A stretch of 64,000 nucleotides of DNA from Thermoanaerobaculia bacterium. GTDB lineage: Bacteria; Acidobacteriota; Thermoanaerobaculia; Multivoradales; JAHEKO01. Shown one piece after another: positions 51,501 to 59,385 of the stretch; position 1 is the first letter of the stretch, and the number at the start of each line of letters is the position of its first letter. Where the stretch lies: contig CAMYOG010000026.1 in assembly GCA_947259925.1 (NCBI GenBank), forward strand, positions 18,931 to 82,930, in the 5' to 3' direction. The notes below the pieces were generated by a model. The model made no database searches, had not been told where the DNA came from, and saw only the letters and a program-made list of their open reading frames with translations. A program made the position numbers and the translations under genes.

Positions 51501-52226
51501 ATCCCGGCCTGGCTGTCGACTCCCGACTCGGTGCGGTCCTCGGCGCACCACCTGCGCGAGCTGGGCGAGGCCTCCGACCAACGAATGAGCCGGCCGTTCC
51601 ACCTGGCCGCCACCCACGAGGCGGGACTGCGGCTCGATTCCCTGGCCCGCGAGTCCGGTCTGCGACAGGGGGCGCCGGCCGGGGCCCGTGAGACCGCGAT
51701 GCAGGTCGGGACCGCGGTCCACCGTCTGTTCGAGACCTGGCGCCTGGACGCCGACCCGGACGCCGAGCTCGCCCGCCAGCGTGCTCGGATCGACGACTAC
51801 CTGCGGGCGTCCCTCGCCGCTCAGTTTCACGAGGACGCGCTGGCGAGAGCCCACGAGCTGCTCGACCGGATCGAGTCCGGAGAGCTGCTCCAGAGGTTCC
51901 TCGGCCTGCGGCAGCGGATCGTCGCCCGCGAGCTCGCGGTGGCGCTGCCACCGACCGGCGACGACGACGGCCCGGTCGGTTTTCTCTCCGGCGCGATCGA
52001 CCTCGTCTACCGGACCGAGGCCGGCGAGCTGGTGGTCGTCGACTACAAGACCGACGCCCTCGGCATGGAGCTCGAGATCGAGACCCGGGCCAGCGAGTAC
52101 GCCGCCCAGGAGCTGATCTATGCGCGTGCGGTCCGGTCCGCTCTCGACCTGCCGAGCCTCCCCGCCTGCGAGCTCTGGTTTCTGTGGCCCGACCACCTGC
52201 ATCGGGTCCGCACCGAGGGGCCGTAG
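48555..52226 (+). CDS. addA: AddA-type UvrD/Rep helicase-exonuclease
   Basis: The 1223-residue protein is a superfamily 1A helicase with a C-terminal nuclease. It has motif I LEAGAGTGKTTTL, motif Ia ITFTEAAAAEM, RTIHAYCLSLL, motif II LLVDEFQDTDRLQ, motif III VVGDPKQSIYGWRNAD, VQNFRS, motif V TIHAAKGLEFKHVYL and motif VI RLLYVAMTRARERLVL. The nuclease motif is GAIDLVYRTEAGELVVVDYKTD. With AddB it unwinds and degrades broken ends for RecA-dependent repair. ATG overlaps addB by 4 bp. The downstream gene begins 1 bp after its stop. Confidence 0.94.
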   Translation: MSSQADRADPLARDRSARLAAQTEFVSPVVLEAGAGTGKTTTLVARVLAWALSSGWETAVKELASREPEQPPTPERIAVNVLEGIVSITFTEAAAAEMEARIAEALSRVAAGEADEIVGFQLPEIETEDSGAELRSRAHALLAGLDHLTVRTIHAYCLSLLKRYPLEAGLHPELVVDADGRILEELVAEVVESGLRGAYTADGQGPLIHLARHRIGPRLIAEALRNLVERGVSSRQLEMDPFRPEVVTGMFQRLRGPLERFQQLVGDRFDRLPRNQNAPKIALAVAATLQGLDELERAESSDLEALAGLRALLEPIWPQNLVRAHLGKWKRGDLSKAELGALGDADRLRPIAEELRATLRQLQKLEPRLLDQARRALAGLLAEIEREMRARGVITFFGLLYEARELLANNPAVRRRERSRLRQLLVDEFQDTDRLQCELVRLLALSGPIDARPGLFVVGDPKQSIYGWRNADLVAYETFLASAAAEGGRRYSLVQNFRSAAPILTEVDRAVSPVMRQRTGLQPVYERLLPSAALADQRGFDQVGRAAIEYWVSWEPPGGHEPSEDQTHVDVAARLEAEAVASDIFDLQRQAGAAWSDFAVLLRSSNRLDTFLSAFRDAGVPFAVARDKSYFRRREVIEAAALVRTVVNPVDHLALLTFLRSPAVGLPDAAIIPLWSRQFPDLMSESDRPTKEVLASMRQIVRSVATELPTDIPGIGAIKGWERSLLAGIEVLLHLRASFASDPADRFIEHIRSWLLLEATEAARYLGSFRVANLERFLRNLETALDRSGGDVQAVLRSLRRSVAQAREAEEAVPKEAALDAVQILTIHAAKGLEFKHVYLAQLHAGSRDSDDALIDTDERWAPDEPFEFRLFGAPTPSFDRVLERRRRIEQAERVRLLYVAMTRARERLVLLGKWPARPGPVHEERQRTFIDLLGSRNPLPPSVLELAPQPGDDLDGAAAAEALWRFPGYEPSARDVRAAAEIPAWLSTPDSVRSSAHHLRELGEASDQRMSRPFHLAATHEAGLRLDSLARESGLRQGAPAGARETAMQVGTAVHRLFETWRLDADPDAELARQRARIDDYLRASLAAQFHEDALARAHELLDRIESGELLQRFLGLRQRIVARELAVALPPTGDDDGPVGFLSGAIDLVYRTEAGELVVVDYKTDALGMELEIETRASEYAAQELIYARAVRSALDLPSLPACELWFLWPDHLHRVRTEGP

Positions 52227-52227
52227 G

Positions 52228-53328
52228 ATGGAGCTCGCGATGGAGACCCTGCCGACCCCCGCTCTGCTCCTCGACCTCGATCGGGCGGAGCGCAACATCC
52301 GGCGCATGGCGGAACGGGCACGATCCCTGCGCGTCGCCCTGCGTCCGCACATCAAGACCCACAAGTGCCTCGAGCTGGGGAGGCTGCAGCTCGAAGCGGG
52401 CGCGGTCGGAGTCACCGTGTCGACGCTCGACGAGGCACGTGTCTTCGCCGACGCCGGCTTCGAGGATCTGACCTGGGCGTTCCCGGTGATCCCCTCGCGC
52501 CTTCCCGAGTGTGTCGACCTGGGGCGCCGGGTCACGTTGCGCCTGGTCGTCGACTCGGACGTAGCCGTCGACGCGGTCGCGTCGACCGGAGTGGCCTTTC
52601 CCCTCCTGCTCAAAGTCGACTGCGGCTATCACCGGGCCGGTGTCGATCCCACCGACCCCGCCTCGATCCGCCTGGTCGAGCGGATCGTCGACTCCCCCAC
52701 CCTGGAGTTCGACGGTCTTCTGAGCCACTCCGGACACGCCTACCGGTGCGCTTCGATCGAAGAGGTTCGAGCCGTGGCGGCCGAGGAGTGTGCCGCGACC
52801 GCCGGCTTCGCCGACCTTGTGCGCTCGCGCGGCATCGAGGTGCCGACGGTGTCGATCGGGTCGACACCCGCCTGCTCCGTTGCCGAAGAGCTCCCCGGTG
52901 CGACCGAGATCCGGCCCGGCAACTACGCCTTCTTCGACTACTCGCAGGTGGTCTTCGGAGCGTGTGCCGTGACCGAGACCGCGGTCAGTGTCGCGGCCGA
53001 GGTGGTCTCGAGCCGCCCCGACCTCGGCCACTCGGTCGTCGACGCCGGGGCACTCGCGCTCTCCAGAGATCCCGGTCCGGAGCAGGCGCCCCAATCGACG
53101 ATGGGCGAGGTGTTCGAGAGCTACGACGCCGGCAGCTTGAGCTCGGACCTCCGTCTCGTCTCGCTGTCGCAAGAGCACGGGATCCTGAGTCGGGCCCTGC
53201 CGGTCGGCGAGCGGATCCGGATTTTGCCCAACCACTCCTGCCTTACCGTCGCATGCTTCGACGAGTATCAGGTCGTGCGCGGCGATCGGGTGGTCGACCG
53301 CTGGCGCATCCACCGCGTCAGGAGCTGA
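52228..53328 (+). CDS. D-threonine aldolase / D-serine dehydratase-like PLP enzyme (alanine racemase fold)
   Basis: The 366-residue protein has TPALLLDLDRAERNIRRMA, the PLP-lysine motif LRPHIKTHKCLELGRLQ, VDCGYHRAGVDP, LLSHSGHAYR, VSIGSTPAC, EIRPGNYAFFDYSQV and the C-terminal metal-site segment ILPNHSCLTVACFDEY (His and Cys). This is fold-type III PLP enzyme family DSD1/D-TA, acting on D-3-hydroxy amino acids with a divalent metal. Which substrate is used cannot be told. ATG 52228 comes right after the addA stop; ATG 52240 is an alternative. Confidence 0.88.
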   Translation: MELAMETLPTPALLLDLDRAERNIRRMAERARSLRVALRPHIKTHKCLELGRLQLEAGAVGVTVSTLDEARVFADAGFEDLTWAFPVIPSRLPECVDLGRRVTLRLVVDSDVAVDAVASTGVAFPLLLKVDCGYHRAGVDPTDPASIRLVERIVDSPTLEFDGLLSHSGHAYRCASIEEVRAVAAEECAATAGFADLVRSRGIEVPTVSIGSTPACSVAEELPGATEIRPGNYAFFDYSQVVFGACAVTETAVSVAAEVVSSRPDLGHSVVDAGALALSRDPGPEQAPQSTMGEVFESYDAGSLSSDLRLVSLSQEHGILSRALPVGERIRILPNHSCLTVACFDEYQVVRGDRVVDRWRIHRVRS

Positions 53329-53335
53329 CTACGGC

Positions 53336-55801
53336 TCAGTACGACCGCCGGACTTCCCGCGCCCGGAACCCGGACCGGAGCACTTCCACCTCCACGGCCG
53401 GCATCTCGAGATCGATCGGGCCGGCCGGTTGGTAGACCAGGAGATACTGGGCGCGCAGCTCCGCCTCGATCTGACGGTAGACGTCCGGGAGTCTTTGCGG
53501 ACCCTCGACCCGGAAGGCACGGCCGCCCGTGGTCGCCGCCAGGCGCTCCAGGCCGGCGACTCCCTCCTCTTCGAAACGCCCGAGCGAGATCGGGTAGACG
53601 GCAACGCCCGCCCGGACCGCGAAGCGAGAGACCTGCTCGAGCGGGAAGTCGCTGCCGACGTCGGCGCCGTCCGAGAGCACGATCAGGGCGCGCCGGCTGG
53701 TCCGCCCGGTGAACTGGAAGAGCGCGTAGGCCATCGCGTCGTGTAGCCGGGTCGCACCCCACGCCCTGAGGCCGGTGGCACCGTAGCGCAGCGCCTCCGA
53801 GTCGCCGCTGAACGGCACCAGCAGGTGGAGATCGTGGTTGAACGCGAGCAGGCTGGCGACGTCGCCTTCGTTCAAGACTCGCTCGAAGAAGTCCTGGGCG
53901 CTGTCGGCCGCGACCTTCAGTCCCCGCCCCATCGAGCTCGAGATGTCCATGAGCACGGCGACATTGAGGGGCAGCTTGTCGACCGGCTCGACCCGGACGA
54001 CCGGCCGCTCCTCGCCCCCTTCCCAGACCCGCAGGTCGGCCAGCCCGAGGCCACGAGCCGGCCGGCCGTTACGATCGAGGATCGACAGGTAGAGCTCGGC
54101 GAGCTGCACCTCCACCTGCTCCGGCACGCGCGAGCCCAGGAAGAGCACGTCCTCGTGCAAATCGCCGCCCGCCAGCACGACCCTCGCCGTCAGGTAGTCC
54201 GCTCCGGGGCCGGCGGCCGCGGGCAGCGGACAGTCGAACGGCGGTTGCGTCGCCGTGTGGATCAGGCGGCGACCGTGCCGACATTCGAGGCCCGCGATCC
54301 GCTCGCCCTTGGGCAGGCTGACGACCACCCGGACTCTGCCGCCCCCATCCCGGACCCGGTCGAACCGCACGTCGAACGGGCGATCTGGAGGCTCTAGCGT
54401 GCGCTGGTCCTCGGCCAGGCTGCGATGCCCCGGATCGAGCGCTACGGCGACCAGAGACGCGGCCTCGACCACCGGATCCATCTCCAGCACGTAGGGTGGC
54501 GCGTCGTCGATCTCGACGCTCGCACCGTCGAGGCGGAAGTCGACCGCCGCGATCGGCCCCCCGGTGGTGATCGCCCGGATCACCATCCGGCCGCTCGCGT
54601 TCAGCGACGGCGGCAGCAGCTCCACGCTCGGGAATGTATTCAGCTGGACCAGCTCGGACCGCGTCAGGCGGGACAGGCCCTCGGAGTGCCCGGCCGGCTC
54701 CGGAGCCGGCTCCGCGAGCTCGGGAACCTCGATCTCGAGCTCCTCGCGCAAGAGCGCGACTCCGTTACGGTCCGCGACCCGGAGCATCAACCGGTGATGT
54801 CCGGGTAACAGACGCCGGTAGAGATCGAGCTTGACGCTCTCGCCGGGAGCCGCGCCGGCCACGTGGTGGACGATCTCGAACGAGTCCGCGAGCCGGCCGC
54901 GATGGTAGGCGTCGCCGGTCAGCGTGACCCGATCGAAGATCTGCCCCGGCATCAGCTGGCTCAAGCGCGCCGTGGGGACCTCGATCCGGCCGTGCAGGAT
55001 GCTGTAGCGGGTGAACGCCCCGGGGAAGGCCAGCTCCAACGAAGCGTGTCGGCCGGCACGCGATCCACCGCCGTCTCGGAGCTCGTGTAACCACGCCGAT
55101 CCCGGCTCCGGCCAGGGGGTCAACCCGCGCAACTGGTCGAACGAGATCGCTTGCTCGAGCGCGTAGCGCAGTCGACCGAGCGCTCCGCCGTCGATACAGG
55201 TGGTCGCTTCGAGCGCTTCGGTCAGACCGTCCAACGTCGAGTAGCGCACCTGGCCCCGGAGCAACCCTTCGACGTCGCCCGGGGTCCAGGGCTCGAACGA
55301 GCTCATCTTGAGCGTGGTCGCCTCGACGAAGAGGAGGTAGAGGGACTCCGTCGACCGGGCGCTCTGTTGGCGCACGTGCCAGGGGTCCCACCGCCAGATC
55401 TCGAGCCTCCGGAGCGGGCCGCAGCGCTGTACGGCGTCGATCGAGCCCGGTTTGCCGGCCAGTCGCACCACCAGCTCGCGCGCCCGCGAGCGTGAACGCA
55501 GGCGGCGGGCGTCCTCGGAGTTGCGCCGCCATCGCTCCTGGGCGTCGGGGCCGCGGCTCTGCCAGAACGCCTCGAGGAACGCCTCGCGCGACCGATCGTC
55601 CTCGAGAATCCCGAAGTAGAGCCGCTCCTCCTCGCTCAGCAACGGCCCGGTCCGCTCGAGCCAGCCCTTCCAGAACTCCGAGAGCCGCGGTCCGGGCGGA
55701 GCGGGCTGCGCCCAGAGCGAGCCCCCGTCGAGGAGCACCCCGAGCGCCAGCGCGCCCGCCAACAGGATCTGATGCCGGTTCACCTGCCCCGATCTAAGCA
55801 T
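53336..55801 (-). CDS. Secreted GWxTD-like and VWA domain protein
   Basis: The 821-residue protein begins with a signal peptide (ILLAGALALGVLLDGGSLWAQ). Residues ~35-130 match the GWxTD domain (WLERTGPLLSEEERLYFGIL, FLEAFWQSRGPD). A beta-rich middle follows. Residues ~590-800 are a von Willebrand A domain with MIDAS DISSSMG, a second metal residue region GATRLHDAMAYALF and VLSDGADVGSD, as in acidobacterial VWFA-related proteins. It is probably periplasmic or surface-bound and binds protein. ATG 55801 gives a sensible signal peptide; GTG 55783 is possible. It converges with the aldolase-like gene. Confidence 0.85.
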   Translation of the reverse strand: MLRSGQVNRHQILLAGALALGVLLDGGSLWAQPAPPGPRLSEFWKGWLERTGPLLSEEERLYFGILEDDRSREAFLEAFWQSRGPDAQERWRRNSEDARRLRSRSRARELVVRLAGKPGSIDAVQRCGPLRRLEIWRWDPWHVRQQSARSTESLYLLFVEATTLKMSSFEPWTPGDVEGLLRGQVRYSTLDGLTEALEATTCIDGGALGRLRYALEQAISFDQLRGLTPWPEPGSAWLHELRDGGGSRAGRHASLELAFPGAFTRYSILHGRIEVPTARLSQLMPGQIFDRVTLTGDAYHRGRLADSFEIVHHVAGAAPGESVKLDLYRRLLPGHHRLMLRVADRNGVALLREELEIEVPELAEPAPEPAGHSEGLSRLTRSELVQLNTFPSVELLPPSLNASGRMVIRAITTGGPIAAVDFRLDGASVEIDDAPPYVLEMDPVVEAASLVAVALDPGHRSLAEDQRTLEPPDRPFDVRFDRVRDGGGRVRVVVSLPKGERIAGLECRHGRRLIHTATQPPFDCPLPAAAGPGADYLTARVVLAGGDLHEDVLFLGSRVPEQVEVQLAELYLSILDRNGRPARGLGLADLRVWEGGEERPVVRVEPVDKLPLNVAVLMDISSSMGRGLKVAADSAQDFFERVLNEGDVASLLAFNHDLHLLVPFSGDSEALRYGATGLRAWGATRLHDAMAYALFQFTGRTSRRALIVLSDGADVGSDFPLEQVSRFAVRAGVAVYPISLGRFEEEGVAGLERLAATTGGRAFRVEGPQRLPDVYRQIEAELRAQYLLVYQPAGPIDLEMPAVEVEVLRSGFRAREVRRSY

Positions 55802-55896
55802 TTCCAATGCCACGGAGGCGCCAGCGCGCGCTTCATCCACCTGGGAGACGGCCGTCGCACGCGCCGGACCCCGTCCTCCACCGGTGACGAGGCCGG

Positions 55897-57240
55897 TCAG
55901 TCGATGTACCCGAGCGCCCGGAGGGCGTCGAGGTCCTCGTCGGTCAGGTTGGGCGGCGGCAGATCGTCGGCGACGGCCAGCCCGCTCCGGACCGTCTCCA
56001 GCCACTCCTGGAGCTCGGCCGACGGCCGCGCATTCTGCGCCGAAACGTCGCGTTTCTCCGCCGGGTCGGCCTCCAGGTCGAACAACCAGTGACGGTCGTT
56101 GACCACCCTGTGGACCTCCTTGCGAGCGTCGGCGACCCGCCCGACCTCCAGCAGGCCACGGGCCCTGAGCCGAGTCTGCTCCTCCTGAGCCCCAACCGAG
56201 CTCCGGTGCGCTTGATGCAGGGTGACGCGCCCGGCCGGGCCGTCCTCGCCCCGCAGCAGCACTCCGGTCCAGTCGAAGCCCTCGATGAAATCGGGCGGCT
56301 CGATGCCGACCAGGCCGAGCACCGTCGGACCGATGTCGCCGATCAGCGCCGGCTCGTCCACGACCCGCGGCTCGATGGTCCCCGACCAGGTAATGCCGAG
56401 AGGTATGCGCAGCGAGAACTCGTAGAGGTGCCGACCGTGCCCCCAGTAGCCGTGCTCGCCGAGACTCTCACCGTGGTCCGAGAAGAAGACCACGACAATC
56501 TGCTCGCGCGGGACACGCTCGTAGACCTCCGAGAGCAGCCGACCGACGCGATCGTCGGCGAAGGCGATCTCCGAGTCGTAGCGCCTGGTCGGCGACAGCA
56601 GCGAGCCGGCGCGCTTGACCCCGATCTGTTTCAGATAGGCGCCACGCAGACGGTACGGGGCATGGGGCTCGATCATGTGCACCCACATCAGAAACGGCTT
56701 GTCACTCGCGCCGAGGTGGGCATCGAGCCACGACAGCGACAGGTCGACCAGGTCGTCGGCGGTCGCCTCGCTCTTGGCGAGTCCAAACCAGCGCTTGCGA
56801 TTGAGGAGGACCTCGTAGGTGTCGAAGTGCTCGGCGAGGCCCGAGAGCTTGTCCTTGAGGGTCCAGTTGCCGAGAAACGCGCCGGTGGCATAGCCGCGGC
56901 GGCCGAGCGCCTTGGTGAAGGAGAACAGGTTGGGGCGGACACGCAGGCCGTTGCGGGTCGAGCCATGCTCGTGCGGATGGAGCGACGTCAGCATCGACGC
57001 CAGCGCGGGCGCCGTCAGCGGCTCCACCGTACGCGCGTCGTCGAACTTCGCCCCAGCCGCCAGCAGCTCGTCGAGGTGTGGACTGGTATCTCGCCGGTAA
57101 CCGTAGCTGCCCATGTTCATCGTCCGCAGCGTGTCGATCGAGATCAGGAGCACGTGCGGCGGCGAGGATGCGGCACGCGGCGATCCTGGCGACAGGATCG
57201 CGAAGACGACGACAGCACAGAGCACCTTCCAAAGCGCCAT
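55897..57240 (-). CDS. Sulfatase/alkaline-phosphatase-fold enzyme with Thr at the nucleophile position
   Basis: The 447-residue protein has a signal peptide (VLCAVVVFAILSPGSPRA), the metal site LLISIDTLRTMNMGSYGY, HMIEPHAPY, FFSDHGESLGEHG and WGHGRHLYEFSLRIPL. At the position where sulfatases have the formylglycine Cys/Ser it reads EPLTAPALASMLTSLHPHEHG-like (Thr76 in LTAP). A Thr nucleophile is typical of phosphoglycerol or phosphoethanolamine transferases and some phosphatases, so sulfatase activity is uncertain. Located in the periplasm. It lies 95 bp upstream of the VWA gene on the same strand, and is divergent from the flippase-like gene. Confidence 0.87.
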   Translation of the reverse strand: MALWKVLCAVVVFAILSPGSPRAASSPPHVLLISIDTLRTMNMGSYGYRRDTSPHLDELLAAGAKFDDARTVEPLTAPALASMLTSLHPHEHGSTRNGLRVRPNLFSFTKALGRRGYATGAFLGNWTLKDKLSGLAEHFDTYEVLLNRKRWFGLAKSEATADDLVDLSLSWLDAHLGASDKPFLMWVHMIEPHAPYRLRGAYLKQIGVKRAGSLLSPTRRYDSEIAFADDRVGRLLSEVYERVPREQIVVVFFSDHGESLGEHGYWGHGRHLYEFSLRIPLGITWSGTIEPRVVDEPALIGDIGPTVLGLVGIEPPDFIEGFDWTGVLLRGEDGPAGRVTLHQAHRSSVGAQEEQTRLRARGLLEVGRVADARKEVHRVVNDRHWLFDLEADPAEKRDVSAQNARPSAELQEWLETVRSGLAVADDLPPPNLTDEDLDALRALGYID

Positions 57241-57296
57241 GGCGGGCGGAATCTACCAGACACCGGCGCCTCGGACCGCTAGAATCGCGCGGTTCG

Positions 57297-58322
57297 ATGA
57301 CGATTGACTCAGGGATGACACGGCGGCGCACGATCAAGCGCTGGCTGAAGGTGGGGTTCGGCCTGGCGATCCTCGCCCTGATCGTCCGTTTCGCCATCGG
57401 GCTCGACTGGCGGCTGCTGGCGTTGCGCATGCGGACCGCCGATCCGCCGATGGTCGCCGCCACCGCAGTGCTGCTCTTCATGCGCCTGCTGAGCTGGCAC
57501 TTCCGGTGGTCGGTCACGCTCCATCAGGCGGGCGACACCACGCCCCCGGTGCGCCGATTTGCGATCCTGCTCGCCTCGGTGATGGCCAATCACGTCCTGC
57601 CATCGATGCGGCTGGCGGGGGGACTCCTGCGTGCCCGCTACGTCGCGCGCGGCGTCCTCGGCTTCGGCCAGTCGTACGCTACCGTGCTCTTCGATACCAC
57701 TCTGCATCACGCCACCAGCGGGATCTTCACCTGGCTCACCCTGGTCGGAGCCACCTGGGTGCTCGGTTACCATCTCCCGGCTCTGGGCGTGCTGACGGCC
57801 GGCATCGTAGTCCTGGCCTACGTCGTCCGGCGACTGCGCCGTGACGACCCGCTCGAAGGGATCGTCGCGCGCTACCTCCGACGCCTGCAGCGACCCGGCG
57901 GCCGGCTCGGCTCGCTGGTCCATCGCGGGCGGGGGCTGGTGTCGATGATCCGGCTGCTGGCCGGGCGCCGGGTGCTCTGGTGGCAGGTGCCGGCCTACAG
58001 CGTGCTCTGGATGGTTACCTCGGTCGGTGCGCAGTGGGCCATCTTCTACGCCCTCGACGTCGAGGTCGGCTTCTGGGTGGCGGCCGCTTCGATCGGCCTC
58101 GGAGTCCTGGCGACCGTGCTCACCCAGACCCCCGGCGGCGTCGGCTCCACCGAGGCGGCGATGGTCGCCGCCTACGCGGCGTTCGGCATCGATCAGGTGG
58201 ACGCGCTGGCCGGCACCCTCCTCTACCGGGGCTTGCACTATCTCCTGGTGCTCTTCCTCGGTGCGCCCAGCCTGCTCTGGTGCGAGCTCGCGTCCCATCG
58301 GTCAGCGCCTGCCGGCGAATAG
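57297..58322 (+). CDS. Flippase-like integral membrane protein (LPG synthetase TM / UPF0104 type)
   Basis: The 341-residue protein has six to eight hydrophobic helices and the family motifs GGLLRARYVARGVLGFGQSY-like (LLRARYVARG) and VLTQTPGGVGSTEAAM near the C-terminus, with LYRGLHYLLVLFLG after it. These match the transmembrane region of lysylphosphatidylglycerol synthetase and related polyprenyl- or glycolipid-associated proteins. No catalytic domain is attached. ATG 57297 (MTIDSGMTRRR) is chosen; ATG 57315 is an alternative. selD begins 18 bp downstream. Confidence 0.83.
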   Translation: MTIDSGMTRRRTIKRWLKVGFGLAILALIVRFAIGLDWRLLALRMRTADPPMVAATAVLLFMRLLSWHFRWSVTLHQAGDTTPPVRRFAILLASVMANHVLPSMRLAGGLLRARYVARGVLGFGQSYATVLFDTTLHHATSGIFTWLTLVGATWVLGYHLPALGVLTAGIVVLAYVVRRLRRDDPLEGIVARYLRRLQRPGGRLGSLVHRGRGLVSMIRLLAGRRVLWWQVPAYSVLWMVTSVGAQWAIFYALDVEVGFWVAAASIGLGVLATVLTQTPGGVGSTEAAMVAAYAAFGIDQVDALAGTLLYRGLHYLLVLFLGAPSLLWCELASHRSAPAGE

Positions 58323-58340
58323 CGATTACAATCGCCCCCG

Positions 58341-59385
58341 ATGGCACTCTTTCGGAAGAAGTTCCGCCTGACCGCCTGCGCCACCACCGGTGGTTGAGCG
58401 GCCAAGGTAGGTCCGGGGGACCTCTCAGAGCTGGTGGCTCCGTTGAGCCGTCTCGCCGCCGCCGACGATCGCGTCCTGGTCGGCCCCGAGACCGGCGACG
58501 ATGCCGGTGTCTTCCTGCTCGACGGCACGGCGCTGGTGGCGACCGCCGATTTCATCACCCCGGTGTGCGACGACGCCCGGCGCTATGGGAGGGTCGCTGC
58601 CGCCAACTCGATCTCCGACGTCTACGCGATGGGAGGGACCCCGCTCTTCGCGCTCAATCTGTGTTGCTTCCCGGACCGAGACGTACCCGAGGGTGTGCTG
58701 GCCGACATTCTGCTCGGCGCCAGCGACGCGGTCACCGAAGCCGGGGCGGCGACGCTCGGCGGGCACTCGGTGCGCGACAACGAGCTGAAGTTCGGACTGG
58801 CCGTGGTCGGCCGCGCCGATCCCGAGCGGGTACTGACCAACGCGGCCGCACGCGCCGGCGAGGAGCTGGTCCTCACCAAGCCGCTCGGGACCGGAGTGAT
58901 CGCCACGGCCCACAAGGCCGACGAGGTGCCCGACGCCGTGCTCGCGGAGGCAGTCCGCTGGATGACCACGCTCAACAAGGAAGCCGCAGACGCACTCGCG
59001 GGACTGGACGTGCACGCGGTGACCGATGTCACCGGGTACGGACTCCTCGGTCATTTGCGGAACATCCTTCGCAGCTGTGGCCATCGAGATCGTTTTCGAG
59101 CATCTCCCGGTACACGACGGCTTCTACGCCGCCCTGCGCAAGGGAGTCTCCACCGGCAGCACCGACTGCAACCAGGAGAACACCACCGGCTTCTTCGAAG
59201 ACCGCGCCGGCCTCGACCGCGAGCGGCTGGAGGTGCTGTTCGACCCCCAGACCTCGGGCGGGCTGCTCCTTTCGGTCGCGCCCGAGAAGACGGCGGCGTT
59301 GCTCGAGGCACTGATCGCATCGGGCCACCGGGCCGCCCACATCGGTCGGGTCGTCGACAGCCCGGTCGCGGTCAGGGTTCTGTGA
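58341..59385 (+). CDS. selD: Selenide water dikinase, selenocysteine-containing, with a frameshift near 59070-59082
   Basis: SelD makes selenophosphate from selenide and ATP. ATG 58341 opens MALFRKKFRLTACATTGG, then TGA at 58395-58397, then AAKVGPGDLSELV. The TGA falls on the active-site Cys/Sec of SelD (GxGCACK region), giving Sec19. Downstream, GPETGDDAGVFLLDG, ADFITPVCDD, ANSISDVYAMGG, LGGHSVRDNELKFGLAVVG and TDVTGYGLLGH are typical. After NILRS the reading frame is lost; the family sequence resumes in the +1 frame (VAIEIVFEHLPVHDGF, DPQTSGGLLLSV, HIGRVVDSPVAVRVL) to TGA 59385. A 2- or 5-base deletion (or 1-base insertion) would explain this; assembly error or real mutation cannot be separated here. 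Corrected length ~347 residues. Confidence 0.9.
58395..58397 (+). other. In-frame UGA read as selenocysteine (SelD residue 19)
   Basis: TGA lies in frame between TTGG and AAK codons at the position of the catalytic Cys or Sec of SelD. tRNA-Sec and selA in the same window and the hairpin at 58409-58423 support recoding rather than termination. Confidence 0.88.
58409..58423 (+). promoter_or_regulatory. Bacterial SECIS hairpin in selD
   Basis: AGGTCC (58409-58414) and GGACCT (58418-58423) form a perfect 6-bp stem with apical loop GGG (58415-58417). The loop starts 17 nt after the UGA. Known bacterial SECIS elements have a loop of 3-14 nt with G in the first two positions, 16-37 nt from UGA, so every criterion is met. 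It would recruit SelB with Sec-tRNA. Confidence 0.85.

Noticed and set aside
50940..53313. Long minus-strand open frames opposite addA and the aldolase-like gene
   Set aside because: They overlap genes with full motif sets and look like codon-bias shadows.
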